Origin: Flemingiibacterium sp045649205
Lineage (GTDB): Bacteria; Bacillota; Clostridia; Oscillospirales; CAG-272
Assembly (NCBI GenBank): GCA_045649205.1
Contig: JAZRPJ010000197.1
Coordinates: forward strand, 1 to 13,007
Direction of reading: 5' to 3'
Length of the DNA stretch: 13,007 nt
A program made the translations under genes and the position numbers. The notes beneath the pieces were generated by a model that saw nothing but the letters and a program-made list of their open reading frames with translations, did no database searches and was not told the origin of the DNA. This document shows positions 1 to 7,762 of this stretch, one piece after another. How positions within the stretch are numbered: position 1 is the first letter of the stretch; every line of letters begins with the position of its first letter.

Positions 1-836
1 TCATCGGTGACAGCAATAAAACCGCTGTCTGTGAAATAAAATGAATAGCCAAGGCCGGAAATCTCCGTAGAATCAAGTATCTCATCGGAGCTTGATGAAA
101 TAAGCTCGATTTTTGTGTAAAACTGTCCGTTTGAAACACCGGCGGTCATGACAGCAATGGAAGAACTGTCCGGACTGAATTCAATATCCATGAGATGACC
201 GTTTTTGTATATCTTGGTCGCCGGCTTCAGATCGTCACCGTACACGGTTATGGCGGTACGGTATTCACGTGATGCGGCGGCTATAGCAAACCCGCCTTTA
301 TTTGACACTGCTCCGGCGGTTATTGGGTAGTCGGAGGTGCCGTCGTAAAGCTTTGCGAAGCTGTTCAGCACCGCAAAGGAATGTCCGTCCATGTCATAGC
401 AGAGGGTATATCGGTCGCTGACCTTGAGTACGGGTGCCGCATAGGTTATGGGAGCCGTCATGATCTGGTTTCCTCTTGAGTCGTAAAGGCCGTAACCGGA
501 GGGTGAGAGGGTACAAAGGTCACCCATATACAGCTCGATACGGTTAGGGTCGCCTGACGGATAGTTGATTTTTGCCGCAGTAATGGATGTTTCGGTATTG
601 GTGAAGCTGATAAATTTCAAAAGATATCTGAGATTTTCAAGGGTGATCTCTCCCCGTAAAAATGTAAAGGAGAAAATAAGGAAAACCACAAGGCAGAGTA
701 CGGTTATAAACTTTGCCACACGGAATTTTCCCGAAACGGCACGGTAATATTCGCCCATCGCCGGCATGCTTTTACTTTTTGGAGCCTCATGCTTTGTAGG
801 CGAGTTGGGGCTTTGCTTTACTGGTGCGTTTGCCAT
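1..836 (-). CDS. DUF5711-like membrane-anchored protein, C-terminus cut off by window edge
   Basis: The reading frame stays open on the minus strand from an ATG at 836-834 to the window edge, giving 278 residues and no stop. The start is supported by an AAGGAG site (844-849) seven bases upstream. Residues 1-40 are polar, rich in Pro, Lys and Ser; residues about 41-60 form one hydrophobic membrane segment; the rest is a predicted extracytoplasmic domain rich in short beta-type stretches. A FSPDSSSIAV stretch (220-229) resembles the repeat motif of WD40/TolB-type propeller blades. A short cytoplasmic tail, one membrane segment and a propeller-like exterior match what I know of the DUF5711 family of Firmicutes, whose function is unknown. 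The family call is from recognition of architecture, not from a search. The gene is divergent from polA and has its own promoter; nothing in its context fixes a role. Many other membrane-anchored propeller proteins would look similar over this length. Confidence 0.7.
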   Translation of the reverse strand, partial: MANAPVKQSPNSPTKHEAPKSKSMPAMGEYYRAVSGKFRVAKFITVLCLVVFLIFSFTFLRGEITLENLRYLLKFISFTNTETSITAAKINYPSGDPNRIELYMGDLCTLSPSGYGLYDSRGNQIMTAPITYAAPVLKVSDRYTLCYDMDGHSFAVLNSFAKLYDGTSDYPITAGAVSNKGGFAIAAASREYRTAITVYGDDLKPATKIYKNGHLMDIEFSPDSSSIAVMTAGVSNGQFYTKIELISSSSDEILDSTEISGLGYSFYFTDSGFIAVTD

Positions 837-880
837 GTCCTTTCTCCTTAAAGATATATAATAATTTATTTTTACTATTA

Positions 881-886
881 ATTATA
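881..886 (-). promoter_or_regulatory. -10 element of the DUF5711-like gene promoter
   Basis: Read on the minus strand, the sequence is TGTGGTATAAT, a perfect TATAAT with a TG extension, 45 bases upstream of the start codon. No good -35 lies at 16-19 bases; the nearest TTGACT (910-915) is 23 bases away, so this is best read as an extended -10 promoter. Confidence 0.65.
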
Positions 887-1003
887 CCACAAAACTACCA
901 CTCTATGATAGTCAAAACTGTTGCGTAATTGTGAATCCGGTGTTAATATTTTGCAAGACGAGAAAAAAGTAAAAAAAGAGGCGGTTTTATATGGGCGGAA
1001 TAC

Positions 1004-1032
1004 TTGTTTTATAGAACGGTTTGTGGTATAAT
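1004..1032 (+). promoter_or_regulatory. polA promoter (extended -10)
   Basis: A perfect -10 TATAAT (1027-1032) is preceded by TGTGG, giving the TGN extension. A weak -35, TTGTTT, sits at 1004-1009 with a 17-base spacer. The start codon of polA is 57 bases beyond the -10. The 11 bases around the -10 (TGTGGTATAAT) are identical to those of the divergent promoter at 881-891. Confidence 0.75.
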
Positions 1033-1088
1033 AGACATATATTTACTCTTAACCTTGTCAAAATTTTAGGAGAAAGGCAGTTCATAAT

Positions 1089-3641
1089 ATGAAAAAAATA
1101 TTGGCAGTTGACGGCAACAGTATTCTCAACCGTGCGTTTTATGGGATCCGTCCTCTCACCACAAAGGACGGACTTCACACCAACGCCGTCTACGGCTTCG
1201 TGAACATACTGAAAAAGAATATAGATGAGGTAAACCCGGACGGTCTTGCGGTGGCATTTGATATGCGTGCACCCACGTTCCGCCACGAGAAATTCGACGG
1301 ATACAAAGCAGGCAGAAAGGGAATGCCGGAGGAGCTTGCAATGCAGCTCCCATGGGCAAAATCCGCCGCTGCGGCATTTGGCGCAGTAGTTATCGAAAAG
1401 GAAGGCTTCGAGGCAGACGATATTCTCGGAACTGTGGCAAAAATGGCGGAGGAAAATGCAGTTCATGCCTACGTTCTGACCGGCGACAGAGATTCCCTTC
1501 AGCTGATAAACGACAGCACAACGGTGCTCCTTGCCACCAATAATGAAACCGTTCATTTTGACAGCGAAAAATTTGTTGAAGCTTACGGAATCACTCCCGA
1601 CAGATTTGTGGATGTAAAGGCACTCATGGGAGATAGCTCCGACAACATCCCCGGTGTTGCCGGAGTTGGCGAAAAGACAGCTCTAAAGCTGATTTCGGAG
1701 TTTGGAAGTGTTGACGGAATATATGAAAATTTTGACTCGCCGTCGATAAAGGGAAGCCTTCGCACAAAGCTTGAGTCCGGAAAGGATTCCGCATATATGT
1801 CGAAGTGGCTTGCAACCATTGTAAGGGATGCGCCGATTGGTGTTGATCTCTCTGATATTGACGGTATGTCGGAGCGCGCCGAAAGCAAAAAAAGAGAGCT
1901 TCGTGAACTATTCGAACAGCTTGAATTTTCGGCATTCATAAAGAGATTCGGTCTTGATGAAATTTCTGCTTCGGAAGACTCTGAAAAGTCCTCTCCGGAA
2001 TGTGATATCTGCCCCTGCGAAAGTGCCTCGGAGGCAGTAAGAAAAGCCCTCGAAACGAACAGTGAAAAATTAGCAGTTCACATAGGCGAAAAAAACTGCG
2101 TTTCTTCCGACGGTGAGCGAGTTTTCACCTTTGACGGAGATATGGATTTTTCGCTTATCTCCGATGCGAAAAAGGCGGGTGTGAAGATATATGTTTACGA
2201 CTCAAAGTCACTGTACACGAAGTACGAAACCGAGGCGGATTTTCTCTTCGATTTCGATGTGATTTTGGCGGCGTATGTGGTTGATCCAACGGACAGCCAT
2301 GCAGACGAAGGAAAGCTGAAGCTTCGTTATCTCGGCGACTCATCGGAAGGCTTCACTGCCGCTGATATACTGAAAATTGCCGACAAGCTCATTCCTATTA
2401 TTGAGGAGCGCGGACAGACATCCCTTCTTTTCGATATCGAAATGCCCCTCGCCGCCCTTCTTTCAAGAATGGAGAAATCAGGATTCAAGGTAGATACCGA
2501 TGGACTTGAGGTGTTCGGACGCAAGCTTGAAGCGGCGGAAAAACAGCTTGAGGACCGAATATTTTTCCTTGCCGGACATGACTTTAATATCAAATCGCCC
2601 ATGCAGCTTTCCGAAGTGCTTTTTGAGGAGATGGGGCTTCCTCACGGCAAAAAGAACAAGAGCGGATATTACAGCACAAGCGTTGATATTCTGGAAAAAT
2701 TAGCGCCTTTCCATGAAATTGTGGCTGATATTCTCGAATACCGTCAGCTTACAAAGCTAAGGAGTACCTACGCCGAGGGATTATGCAAGGCGGCTGATGA
2801 AAAGGGAAGGATTCATACAAGCTTTAATCAGACCATAACTGCCACGGGACGGCTCTCCTCAACAGAGCCGAATTTGCAGAATATCCCCGTCAGAACAGAG
2901 CTTGGACGTGAGTTCCGCAGATACTTTGTTCCGGATGGCGGGGGGCGAGTTCTTGTGGATGCGGACTATTCCCAGATCGAGCTTCGACTCCTCGCTCATA
3001 TTTCCGGGGATGAAATAATGATTGACGCATTTAAGAGCGGCACCGATATTCATACTGTGACAGCATCCCAGGTATTTAATGTGCCAATTGGGGCGGTGAC
3101 CGGCGAGATGAGAAAGCGTGCCAAGGCGGTAAACTTCGGCATTGTCTATGGTATTGGCGATTTCTCCCTGTCACAGGATATCGGGGTCACAAAAAAGCAG
3201 GCGGCGGAGTATATGGAGGCATACAAAGCGAGATATCCGAAGGTTAAAAAATATCTCGACGACATAGTTGAAAAAGGCAAAAACGACGGTTTTGTTACGA
3301 CTATGTTCGGCAGACGCCGGGATATTCCGGAGCTTTCGGCAAGCAAGATACCCCTGCGGCAATTCGGTGAGCGAGTTGCCATGAACAGTCCCATTCAGGG
3401 AAGTGCTGCGGATATTATTAAAATTGCAATGCTTGCAGTGGACAAAGCACTTCGTGAAAGCGGACTTGATGCGAAGCTCATTTTGCAGGTACACGACGAG
3501 CTTATAGTTGAGTGTTCCGCAGGGGATGCCGAAAGGGTAAAAGAGCTTCTCATTCGTGAGATGGAGAACTGTGTCAGCCTTTCAGTGCCCCTTACCGTTT
3601 CTGCGGCAGTGGGCGAAACCTGGTACGACTGCAAGGGGTGA
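1089..3641 (+). CDS. polA: DNA polymerase I
   Basis: Family A DNA polymerase of 850 residues, acting in Okazaki fragment maturation and excision repair. Residues 1-290 are the 5'-3' flap nuclease: VDGNS (7-11), EADD (108-111), TGDRDS (131-136) and the helix-turn region GDSSDNIPGVAGVGEKTA (181-198). Residues about 310-450 occupy the place of the 3'-5' exonuclease, but the Asp-x-Glu of motif Exo I is replaced (LAVHIGEKN, 328-336) and the other acidic residues are not evident, so proofreading is predicted to be lost, as in Taq and Bacillus enzymes. The polymerase core has motif A DYSQIELR (626-633, catalytic D626), motif B R675/K679/F683/Y687 and motif C HDE (802-804). Length is slightly below the 870-930 typical of the family. 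An AGGAG at 1068-1072 serves the ATG. No terminator is visible before the ruvC promoter, so some readthrough into ruvC is likely. Confidence 0.98.
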   Translation: MKKILAVDGNSILNRAFYGIRPLTTKDGLHTNAVYGFVNILKKNIDEVNPDGLAVAFDMRAPTFRHEKFDGYKAGRKGMPEELAMQLPWAKSAAAAFGAVVIEKEGFEADDILGTVAKMAEENAVHAYVLTGDRDSLQLINDSTTVLLATNNETVHFDSEKFVEAYGITPDRFVDVKALMGDSSDNIPGVAGVGEKTALKLISEFGSVDGIYENFDSPSIKGSLRTKLESGKDSAYMSKWLATIVRDAPIGVDLSDIDGMSERAESKKRELRELFEQLEFSAFIKRFGLDEISASEDSEKSSPECDICPCESASEAVRKALETNSEKLAVHIGEKNCVSSDGERVFTFDGDMDFSLISDAKKAGVKIYVYDSKSLYTKYETEADFLFDFDVILAAYVVDPTDSHADEGKLKLRYLGDSSEGFTAADILKIADKLIPIIEERGQTSLLFDIEMPLAALLSRMEKSGFKVDTDGLEVFGRKLEAAEKQLEDRIFFLAGHDFNIKSPMQLSEVLFEEMGLPHGKKNKSGYYSTSVDILEKLAPFHEIVADILEYRQLTKLRSTYAEGLCKAADEKGRIHTSFNQTITATGRLSSTEPNLQNIPVRTELGREFRRYFVPDGGGRVLVDADYSQIELRLLAHISGDEIMIDAFKSGTDIHTVTASQVFNVPIGAVTGEMRKRAKAVNFGIVYGIGDFSLSQDIGVTKKQAAEYMEAYKARYPKVKKYLDDIVEKGKNDGFVTTMFGRRRDIPELSASKIPLRQFGERVAMNSPIQGSAADIIKIAMLAVDKALRESGLDAKLILQVHDELIVECSAGDAERVKELLIREMENCVSLSVPLTVSAAVGETWYDCKG

Positions 3642-3643
3642 CC

Positions 3644-3672
3644 TTGACAAATTAACGTATACATGGTATAAT
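3644..3672 (+). promoter_or_regulatory. Consensus promoter of the ruvC-truA gene run
   Basis: TTGACA (3644-3649), a 17-base spacer and TATAAT (3667-3672) match the housekeeping sigma-factor consensus at all twelve positions, with a TG extension (TGGTATAAT). The -35 starts three bases after the polA stop codon, and the ruvC start is 44 bases after the -10. No LexA-like box (GAAC-N4-GTTC) is visible here. Confidence 0.85.
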
Positions 3673-3684
3673 ATTACATTATAC
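3666..3684. repeat. Inverted repeat over the ruvC -10/+1 region
   Basis: The sequence GTATAAT-ATTAC-ATTATAC is a perfect 7-base inverted repeat with a 5-base centre. Its left arm contains the -10 hexamer. Because transcription should begin within or near the right arm, it could act as a DNA operator rather than an RNA hairpin. The arms are AT-rich, so chance is a real alternative. Confidence 0.4.
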
Positions 3685-3716
3685 AATCACAGAATCATAG
3701 AAGGGGTGGTAAAGTA

Positions 3717-4235
3717 ATGATAATACTCGGAATCGACCCGGGAATCGCCATTGTGGGATACGGCATTGTGGAATATAAAAACTCCCGGTTTACCACCCTT
3801 GCCCACGGTTCTATACAGACACCTGCTCACACCGATGTGGAAGCGCGGCTCGAAATGATTTACGACCGCCTTGACGAGATTATCAAGATGTACAATCCCA
3901 CGGAAATGGCAATCGAGGAGCTGTTTTTCAACACTAACCAGAAAACCATGGTCCCCGTTGCGGAGGCGAGAGGGGTAATACTTCTCTGCGCAAAGAAAAA
4001 CGGTCTTGCGGTCAGTGAATACACGCCCCTTCAGGTAAAGCAGTCGGTGGTGGGTTACGGCAGAGCCATAAAGAAGCAGGTCATGCAGATGGTGGCGCTT
4101 CTTTTGAAGCTTGAAAATGCCCCCAAGCTTGACGACACCTGCGATGCTCTTGCAATCGCCATCTGTCACGCAAATACGGGCAACTCAAAGATGCAAGGAT
4201 ATTTCAATCAAAATTACTACAACATCAGAAAGTAG
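3717..4235 (+). CDS. ruvC: Crossover junction endodeoxyribonuclease RuvC
   Basis: Holliday junction resolvase that cuts paired strands of four-way junctions made by homologous recombination and replication-fork reversal; it works as a dimer in the RuvABC complex. The 172 residues match the usual 160-180. The RNase H-like active site is complete: D7 in GIDPG, E67 in AIEELFF, and D140/D143 in LDDTCDAL. The ATG at 3717 follows a near-consensus ribosome site (AAGGGGTGG, 3701-3709). It is the first gene of the run and is followed after 12 bases by ruvA, so all three parts of the complex are transcribed together. Many Firmicutes, such as Bacillus, lack RuvC and use RecU; its presence fits a Clostridia-type genome. 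Confidence 0.98.
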   Translation: MIILGIDPGIAIVGYGIVEYKNSRFTTLAHGSIQTPAHTDVEARLEMIYDRLDEIIKMYNPTEMAIEELFFNTNQKTMVPVAEARGVILLCAKKNGLAVSEYTPLQVKQSVVGYGRAIKKQVMQMVALLLKLENAPKLDDTCDALAIAICHANTGNSKMQGYFNQNYYNIRK

Positions 4236-4247
4236 CGAGGTCTTGTT

Positions 4248-4847
4248 ATGTACTATCATCTTCACGGCGAGCTTTGCCTCGCTCATTCCCACACGGCTGT
4301 CATCGACTGCGGAGGAGTCGGCTACAAGCTGACGGTTTCAAACACGACTCTCTCCGCAATATCTCATAAAATCGGTGAAAAGGTCAAGCTTTATACTTAT
4401 CTCGCTGTCCGTGAGGATGCGATGGAGCTGTTCGGATTCCATTCGGTGGAAGAACATTCGGCGTTCAAGCAGCTTATCTCCGTTTCGGGCGTTGGACCGA
4501 AGGCGGCGATTTCTGTGTTGTCAACATTTACGCCGGAGCAATTTGCGGCGGCGGTCTGCTCTGCGGATACAAAAATCCTCGGAAAAGCAAGCGGAATCGG
4601 CGCAAAAACTGCGGCGAGAATAGTGCTTGAACTCAAGGACAAGCTGGCAAAGGAGTACGGCTCGGATGTAATTGTGGCAGCCCCGGTAAATGTAAGTGCC
4701 GGCGGAAAGCTCTCCGATGCGGTCAACGCACTTTTGGTTCTCGGATATTCAAAAAGCGAGGCGACCGAGGCACTGTCCGGCATGGACAGCTCGGCAATGA
4801 GCCTTGAAGCTCTCATCACAGCCGCACTTAAGAAACTCATGAAATAA
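4248..4847 (+). CDS. ruvA: Holliday junction branch migration protein RuvA
   Basis: DNA-binding subunit that holds the Holliday junction as a tetramer and docks the RuvB motors. The 199 residues cover all three domains: an N-terminal OB-fold (1-63) ending in the characteristic REDAMELFGF (55-64); two helix-hairpin-helix motifs, one at SVSGVGPKAA (78-87) and one at GIGAKTAARI (116-125); and a C-terminal RuvB-contact domain (about 154-199) after an Ala/Val/Gly linker. The start ATG gives the typical MYYHLHGEL opening. The upstream ribosome site (GCGAGG) is weak, so translation may be partly coupled to ruvC, whose stop is 12 bases away. Confidence 0.98.
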   Translation: MYYHLHGELCLAHSHTAVIDCGGVGYKLTVSNTTLSAISHKIGEKVKLYTYLAVREDAMELFGFHSVEEHSAFKQLISVSGVGPKAAISVLSTFTPEQFAAAVCSADTKILGKASGIGAKTAARIVLELKDKLAKEYGSDVIVAAPVNVSAGGKLSDAVNALLVLGYSKSEATEALSGMDSSAMSLEALITAALKKLMK

Positions 4848-4890
4848 ACGGTAAAATTCTCAAAGTTTTACGAAAGGAATTTAAGTACCG

Positions 4891-5982
4891 ATGAACTATT
4901 TTGACGAAAACGAGGAATTTGATTCCCGAATTTTAGATGCCAAATTTTCGCCGGAGGATGCGGATAACGAACGCAGTCTTCGCCCCACAAACCTTAATGA
5001 TTATGTAGGTCAGTCAAAGGCAAAGGAGAATCTTAAGATCAGTATCGATGCGGCAAAGCTTCGTGACGATACCCTCGACCATGTGCTTCTTTACGGTCCC
5101 CCCGGCCTTGGAAAAACCACGCTGTCGAATATTATCGCAAATGAGCTTGGTGTCAACATCCGCGTCACCAGCGGTCCCGCTATCGAAAAGCAGGGGGATC
5201 TTGTGGCTCTGCTTACTAATCTTAACGAAAAAGACGTGCTTTTTATCGACGAAATCCATAGGCTTCCAAGGCAGGTCGAGGAGATACTTTATCCGGCTAT
5301 GGAGGACTATGCGGTGGATATTATCATTGGTAAAGGTCCGTCGGCGCAGAGTATACACCTGCCGCTGCCGAGATTTACACTTATAGGTGCGACAACCCGT
5401 GCAGGACAGCTGACTACCCCTCTGCGTGACCGTTTCGGCGTGCTTCTGCGCCTTGAGCTGTACACCGTTGAGGAGCTTTCGACAATTGTCCGCCGCTCTG
5501 CCGCGATTTTAGGAGTCAATATTGACGGGGACGGAGCGCTGGAGCTGGCTTCCCGTTCAAGAGGAACGCCTCGAATCGCCAATCGTCTTTTAAAGCGTGC
5601 GAGAGATTTTGCCCAGGTAAAGGGTGACGGAAAAATTGATCACAAAACCGCATCCGCGGCACTTAACATGATGGAGATCGACGAGCTTGGACTTGACAAC
5701 ATCGACCGCCGTATGCTGGAAACCATAATTACATTCTACGGCGGCGGACCGGTGGGACTTGAAACCCTTGCCGCAACTGTTGGAGAGGAAGCGATTACTT
5801 TGGAGGATGTTTACGAGCCATATCTTATGCAGATAGGCTTCCTTTCGAGAACACCTCGGGGCAGATGCGCAACACGCCTCGCCTATGAACATCTTGGACT
5901 CACATGGCGTGAGTCGGAAGCGAAGGGAAGTACAGAACAGCTTGATATTTTCTCGCAGGCTCTTGATGACAGTCAGAAATAA
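4891..5982 (+). CDS. ruvB: Holliday junction branch migration ATPase RuvB
   Basis: Hexameric AAA+ motor that pumps DNA through the RuvA-bound junction. The 363 residues include a short acidic N-terminal extension (1-25), Walker A GPPGLGKTT (69-77), Walker B LFIDEIH (117-123), sensor 1 GATTRAG (166-172), the arginine-finger segment LRDRFG (178-183), sensor 2 GTPR (225-228), and the C-terminal winged-helix domain with GGGPVGLETLAA (284-295) and FLSRTPRGR (317-325). Length is a little above the 330-350 common for the family because of both termini. A GAAAGGA site precedes the ATG. The 43-base gap from ruvA contains no promoter or terminator that I can recognise. Confidence 0.98.
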   Translation: MNYFDENEEFDSRILDAKFSPEDADNERSLRPTNLNDYVGQSKAKENLKISIDAAKLRDDTLDHVLLYGPPGLGKTTLSNIIANELGVNIRVTSGPAIEKQGDLVALLTNLNEKDVLFIDEIHRLPRQVEEILYPAMEDYAVDIIIGKGPSAQSIHLPLPRFTLIGATTRAGQLTTPLRDRFGVLLRLELYTVEELSTIVRRSAAILGVNIDGDGALELASRSRGTPRIANRLLKRARDFAQVKGDGKIDHKTASAALNMMEIDELGLDNIDRRMLETIITFYGGGPVGLETLAATVGEEAITLEDVYEPYLMQIGFLSRTPRGRCATRLAYEHLGLTWRESEAKGSTEQLDIFSQALDDSQK

Positions 5983-6003
5983 CAGAAAGGCACGGATAAA
6001 CAT

Positions 6004-6873
6004 ATGTGGAAAGCCGATAATTGGCAGGACTACGAACTTATAGATACATCCGACGGCGAGCGGCTGGAGCGGTGGGGGAAATATATTCTCATCCGTCCCG
6101 ACCCCCAGGTTATATGGCATAACGCAAAGAAGAGCAAGCTTTGGAAAAATGCCGATGCCGTCTACAAGCGCTCATCCTCCGGCGGCGGCGGATGGAAAGA
6201 AAACCGACTGCCCGAGGAATGGAAGATCGGATACGAAAATTTGAGACTTGAATTTGTAATCCGTCCCATGGGATTCAAGCATACGGGACTTTTCCCCGAG
6301 CAGGCGGTCAACTGGGACTGGTTTTCAGGACTTATAAAAAATGCCGGAAGACCTATAAAGGTGCTGAATCTCTTCGGATACACCGGTGGAGCAACCGTTG
6401 CGGCGGCGAAATCGGGAGCGGCTGTATGTCACGTTGATGCGGCGAAGGGGATGGTAAATCAGGCGAAGGAAAATGCCCGTCTTTCTGGGCTTGCCGATGC
6501 GCCTATCCGATACATTGTTGATGACTGCAAGAAATTCGTAGAGAGGGAAATCCGCCGCGGAAATTTCTACGACGGAATAATCATGGACCCTCCCAGCTAT
6601 GGCCGCGGACCATCCGGTGAGGTATGGAAGCTTGAAGAAAATATCGACGATCTCGTGGCACTGACCACGAAAGTCTTGTCTGACAAGCCCTTGTTTTTCC
6701 TTGTAAACTCCTATACTACCGGACTTTCTTCGTCAACTACCGGATATCTTCTCCATCTGCATCTTTTGTCGAGATTCGGCGGCAAGGTGACAGCAGACGA
6801 AATCGGTATTCCCGTAAAAGAAACGGGCGCGGTACTGCCTTGCGGTTCAAGCGCAAGATGGAGTGCGGTCTAA
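6004..6873 (+). CDS. Class I SAM-dependent methyltransferase, RlmI-like/COG1092 type
   Basis: Predicted S-adenosylmethionine-dependent methyltransferase of 289 residues, probably acting on RNA; the substrate is not known. The N-terminal 80 residues are a small family-specific region (LERWGKYILIRPDPQVIW, 21-38). The catalytic fold begins with the FKHTGLFPEQ stretch (91-100), then motif I VLNLFGYTGG (120-129), the acidic ribose-binding D145 in HVDAAKGM, D173/D174 before the adenine pocket, and motif IV DPPSYG (195-200). RlmI itself is about 396 residues with an N-terminal PUA domain; this protein lacks such a domain, so the specific 23S rRNA target of RlmI should not be assumed. It follows ruvB after 21 bases with an AGAAAGG ribosome site and precedes ecfA1, so it is transcribed with both. 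Similar short proteins are common in gut Clostridia. Confidence 0.85.
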   Translation: MWKADNWQDYELIDTSDGERLERWGKYILIRPDPQVIWHNAKKSKLWKNADAVYKRSSSGGGGWKENRLPEEWKIGYENLRLEFVIRPMGFKHTGLFPEQAVNWDWFSGLIKNAGRPIKVLNLFGYTGGATVAAAKSGAAVCHVDAAKGMVNQAKENARLSGLADAPIRYIVDDCKKFVEREIRRGNFYDGIIMDPPSYGRGPSGEVWKLEENIDDLVALTTKVLSDKPLFFLVNSYTTGLSSSTTGYLLHLHLLSRFGGKVTADEIGIPVKETGAVLPCGSSARWSAV

Positions 6874-6890
6874 TCAAGATTTGATAAAAA

Positions 6891-6898
6891 AGAGGTGA
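6891..6898 (+). promoter_or_regulatory. Ribosome binding site deciding the ecfA1 start
   Basis: AGAGGTGA lies six bases before the ATG at 6905 but only three before an in-frame TTG at 6902. The spacing favours the ATG. Confidence 0.7.
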
Positions 6899-6904
6899 GC
6901 TTTG

Positions 6905-7762
6905 ATGGAGCCTTTTATCAAAATAGAAAATCTTTCCTTTTCCTACGAGGACGAGGAAAGCGGAGATGTGGTGGTACTTCACGATTTTAACCTTGAAATC
7001 GAAAAAGGCTCTCTTGTGGCTGTTTTAGGTCACAACGGGTCGGGTAAATCCACCCTTGCAAAGCTTATAAATATGATCCTGACCCCGAGCGGCGGCAAAA
7101 TAATCGTGGACGGTCTTGACATAACAAAGCCTGACCTTACCGAGGACGAGCTTTTCGAAAACCGTCGGAATGTAGGTATGGTTTTCCAGAATGCGGACAA
7201 TCAGCTTGTGGCTACCGTTGTCGAGGAAGATGTGGCTTTCGGTCCGGAAAATTTAGGCGTTGAGCCTGCTGAAATTAGGCGCAGAGTTGACGATGCCCTT
7301 GCAGCTGTAGGGATGAGCGAATATGCCAAGCATTCGCCGCACCAGCTGTCCGGCGGACAGAAACAGCGCGTGGCAATTGCCGGTATCATTGCAATGATGC
7401 CGCGATGCATTATTTTCGATGAATCCACCGCTATGCTTGACCCGGTGGGACGGCGCGAGGTCATGGACACGATACTTCGCCTCAACCGTGAATACGGTAT
7501 AACGGTTCTGCATATAACCCACTATATGAACGAGGCGGCACTCTGTGACAGAGTCGTGGTTATAAACGACGGAAAAATAGAACTTGACGGCAAGCCGGAG
7601 GCTGTCTTTTCAAATGTCGAAAAGCTCTGCGAGATCGGGCTTGATGTGCCGCAGACAACAGAGCTTCTCTACGAGCTTCGCCGTGAAGGCATGGATGTTT
7701 CACTTGAAAAATTATCGGTGGCAGAGGCTGCCGACGAGATCATGGAGCTGTTTACCAAATGA
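6905..7762 (+). CDS. ecfA1: ECF transporter ATPase EcfA1
   Basis: First of two ABC ATPases that power an energy-coupling factor importer for vitamins or metal ions at the cytoplasmic face of the membrane. The 285 residues contain Walker A GHNGSGKST (42-50), the Q-loop in FQNADNQLVA (94-103), signature LSGGQ (148-152), Walker B IIFDEST (169-175) followed by the AMLDP D-loop, and switch H206. The DxATSMLDP-like form after the catalytic Glu, here DESTAMLDP, is typical of EcfA1 rather than EcfA2. The C-terminal part (about 240-285) carries the VPQTTELLYELR segment shared by Ecf ATPases. The ATG at 6905 is preferred to the TTG one codon earlier. Its stop overlaps the ecfA2 start by four bases (ATGA), so the two ATPases are translationally coupled, fitting a 1:1 heterodimer. 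Confidence 0.95.
   Translation: MEPFIKIENLSFSYEDEESGDVVVLHDFNLEIEKGSLVAVLGHNGSGKSTLAKLINMILTPSGGKIIVDGLDITKPDLTEDELFENRRNVGMVFQNADNQLVATVVEEDVAFGPENLGVEPAEIRRRVDDALAAVGMSEYAKHSPHQLSGGQKQRVAIAGIIAMMPRCIIFDESTAMLDPVGRREVMDTILRLNREYGITVLHITHYMNEAALCDRVVVINDGKIELDGKPEAVFSNVEKLCEIGLDVPQTTELLYELRREGMDVSLEKLSVAEAADEIMELFTK

Noticed and set aside
991..1014. A seven-codon open frame with a GAGGCGG ribosome-like site upstream of polA
   Set aside because: It lies upstream of the polA -10 and therefore would not be in the polA transcript; it is too short to support as a leader peptide.
987..1556. A 189-codon open frame on the minus strand over the start of polA
   Set aside because: It is antisense to conserved nuclease motifs, has a Cys/His-rich random-looking composition, and has no recognisable domain.
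3642..3716. Possible SOS (LexA) control of ruvCAB
   Set aside because: No GAAC-N4-GTTC-like box is visible in the gap or near the promoter.
4848..4890. Imperfect GTAAAA/TTTTAC inverted repeat between ruvA and ruvB
   Set aside because: Only six pairs, AT-rich and without a following T run; not convincing as a terminator or attenuator.
6902..6904. TTG start for ecfA1 one codon before the chosen ATG
   Set aside because: Only three bases separate it from the ribosome site; the ATG at 6905 has better spacing.
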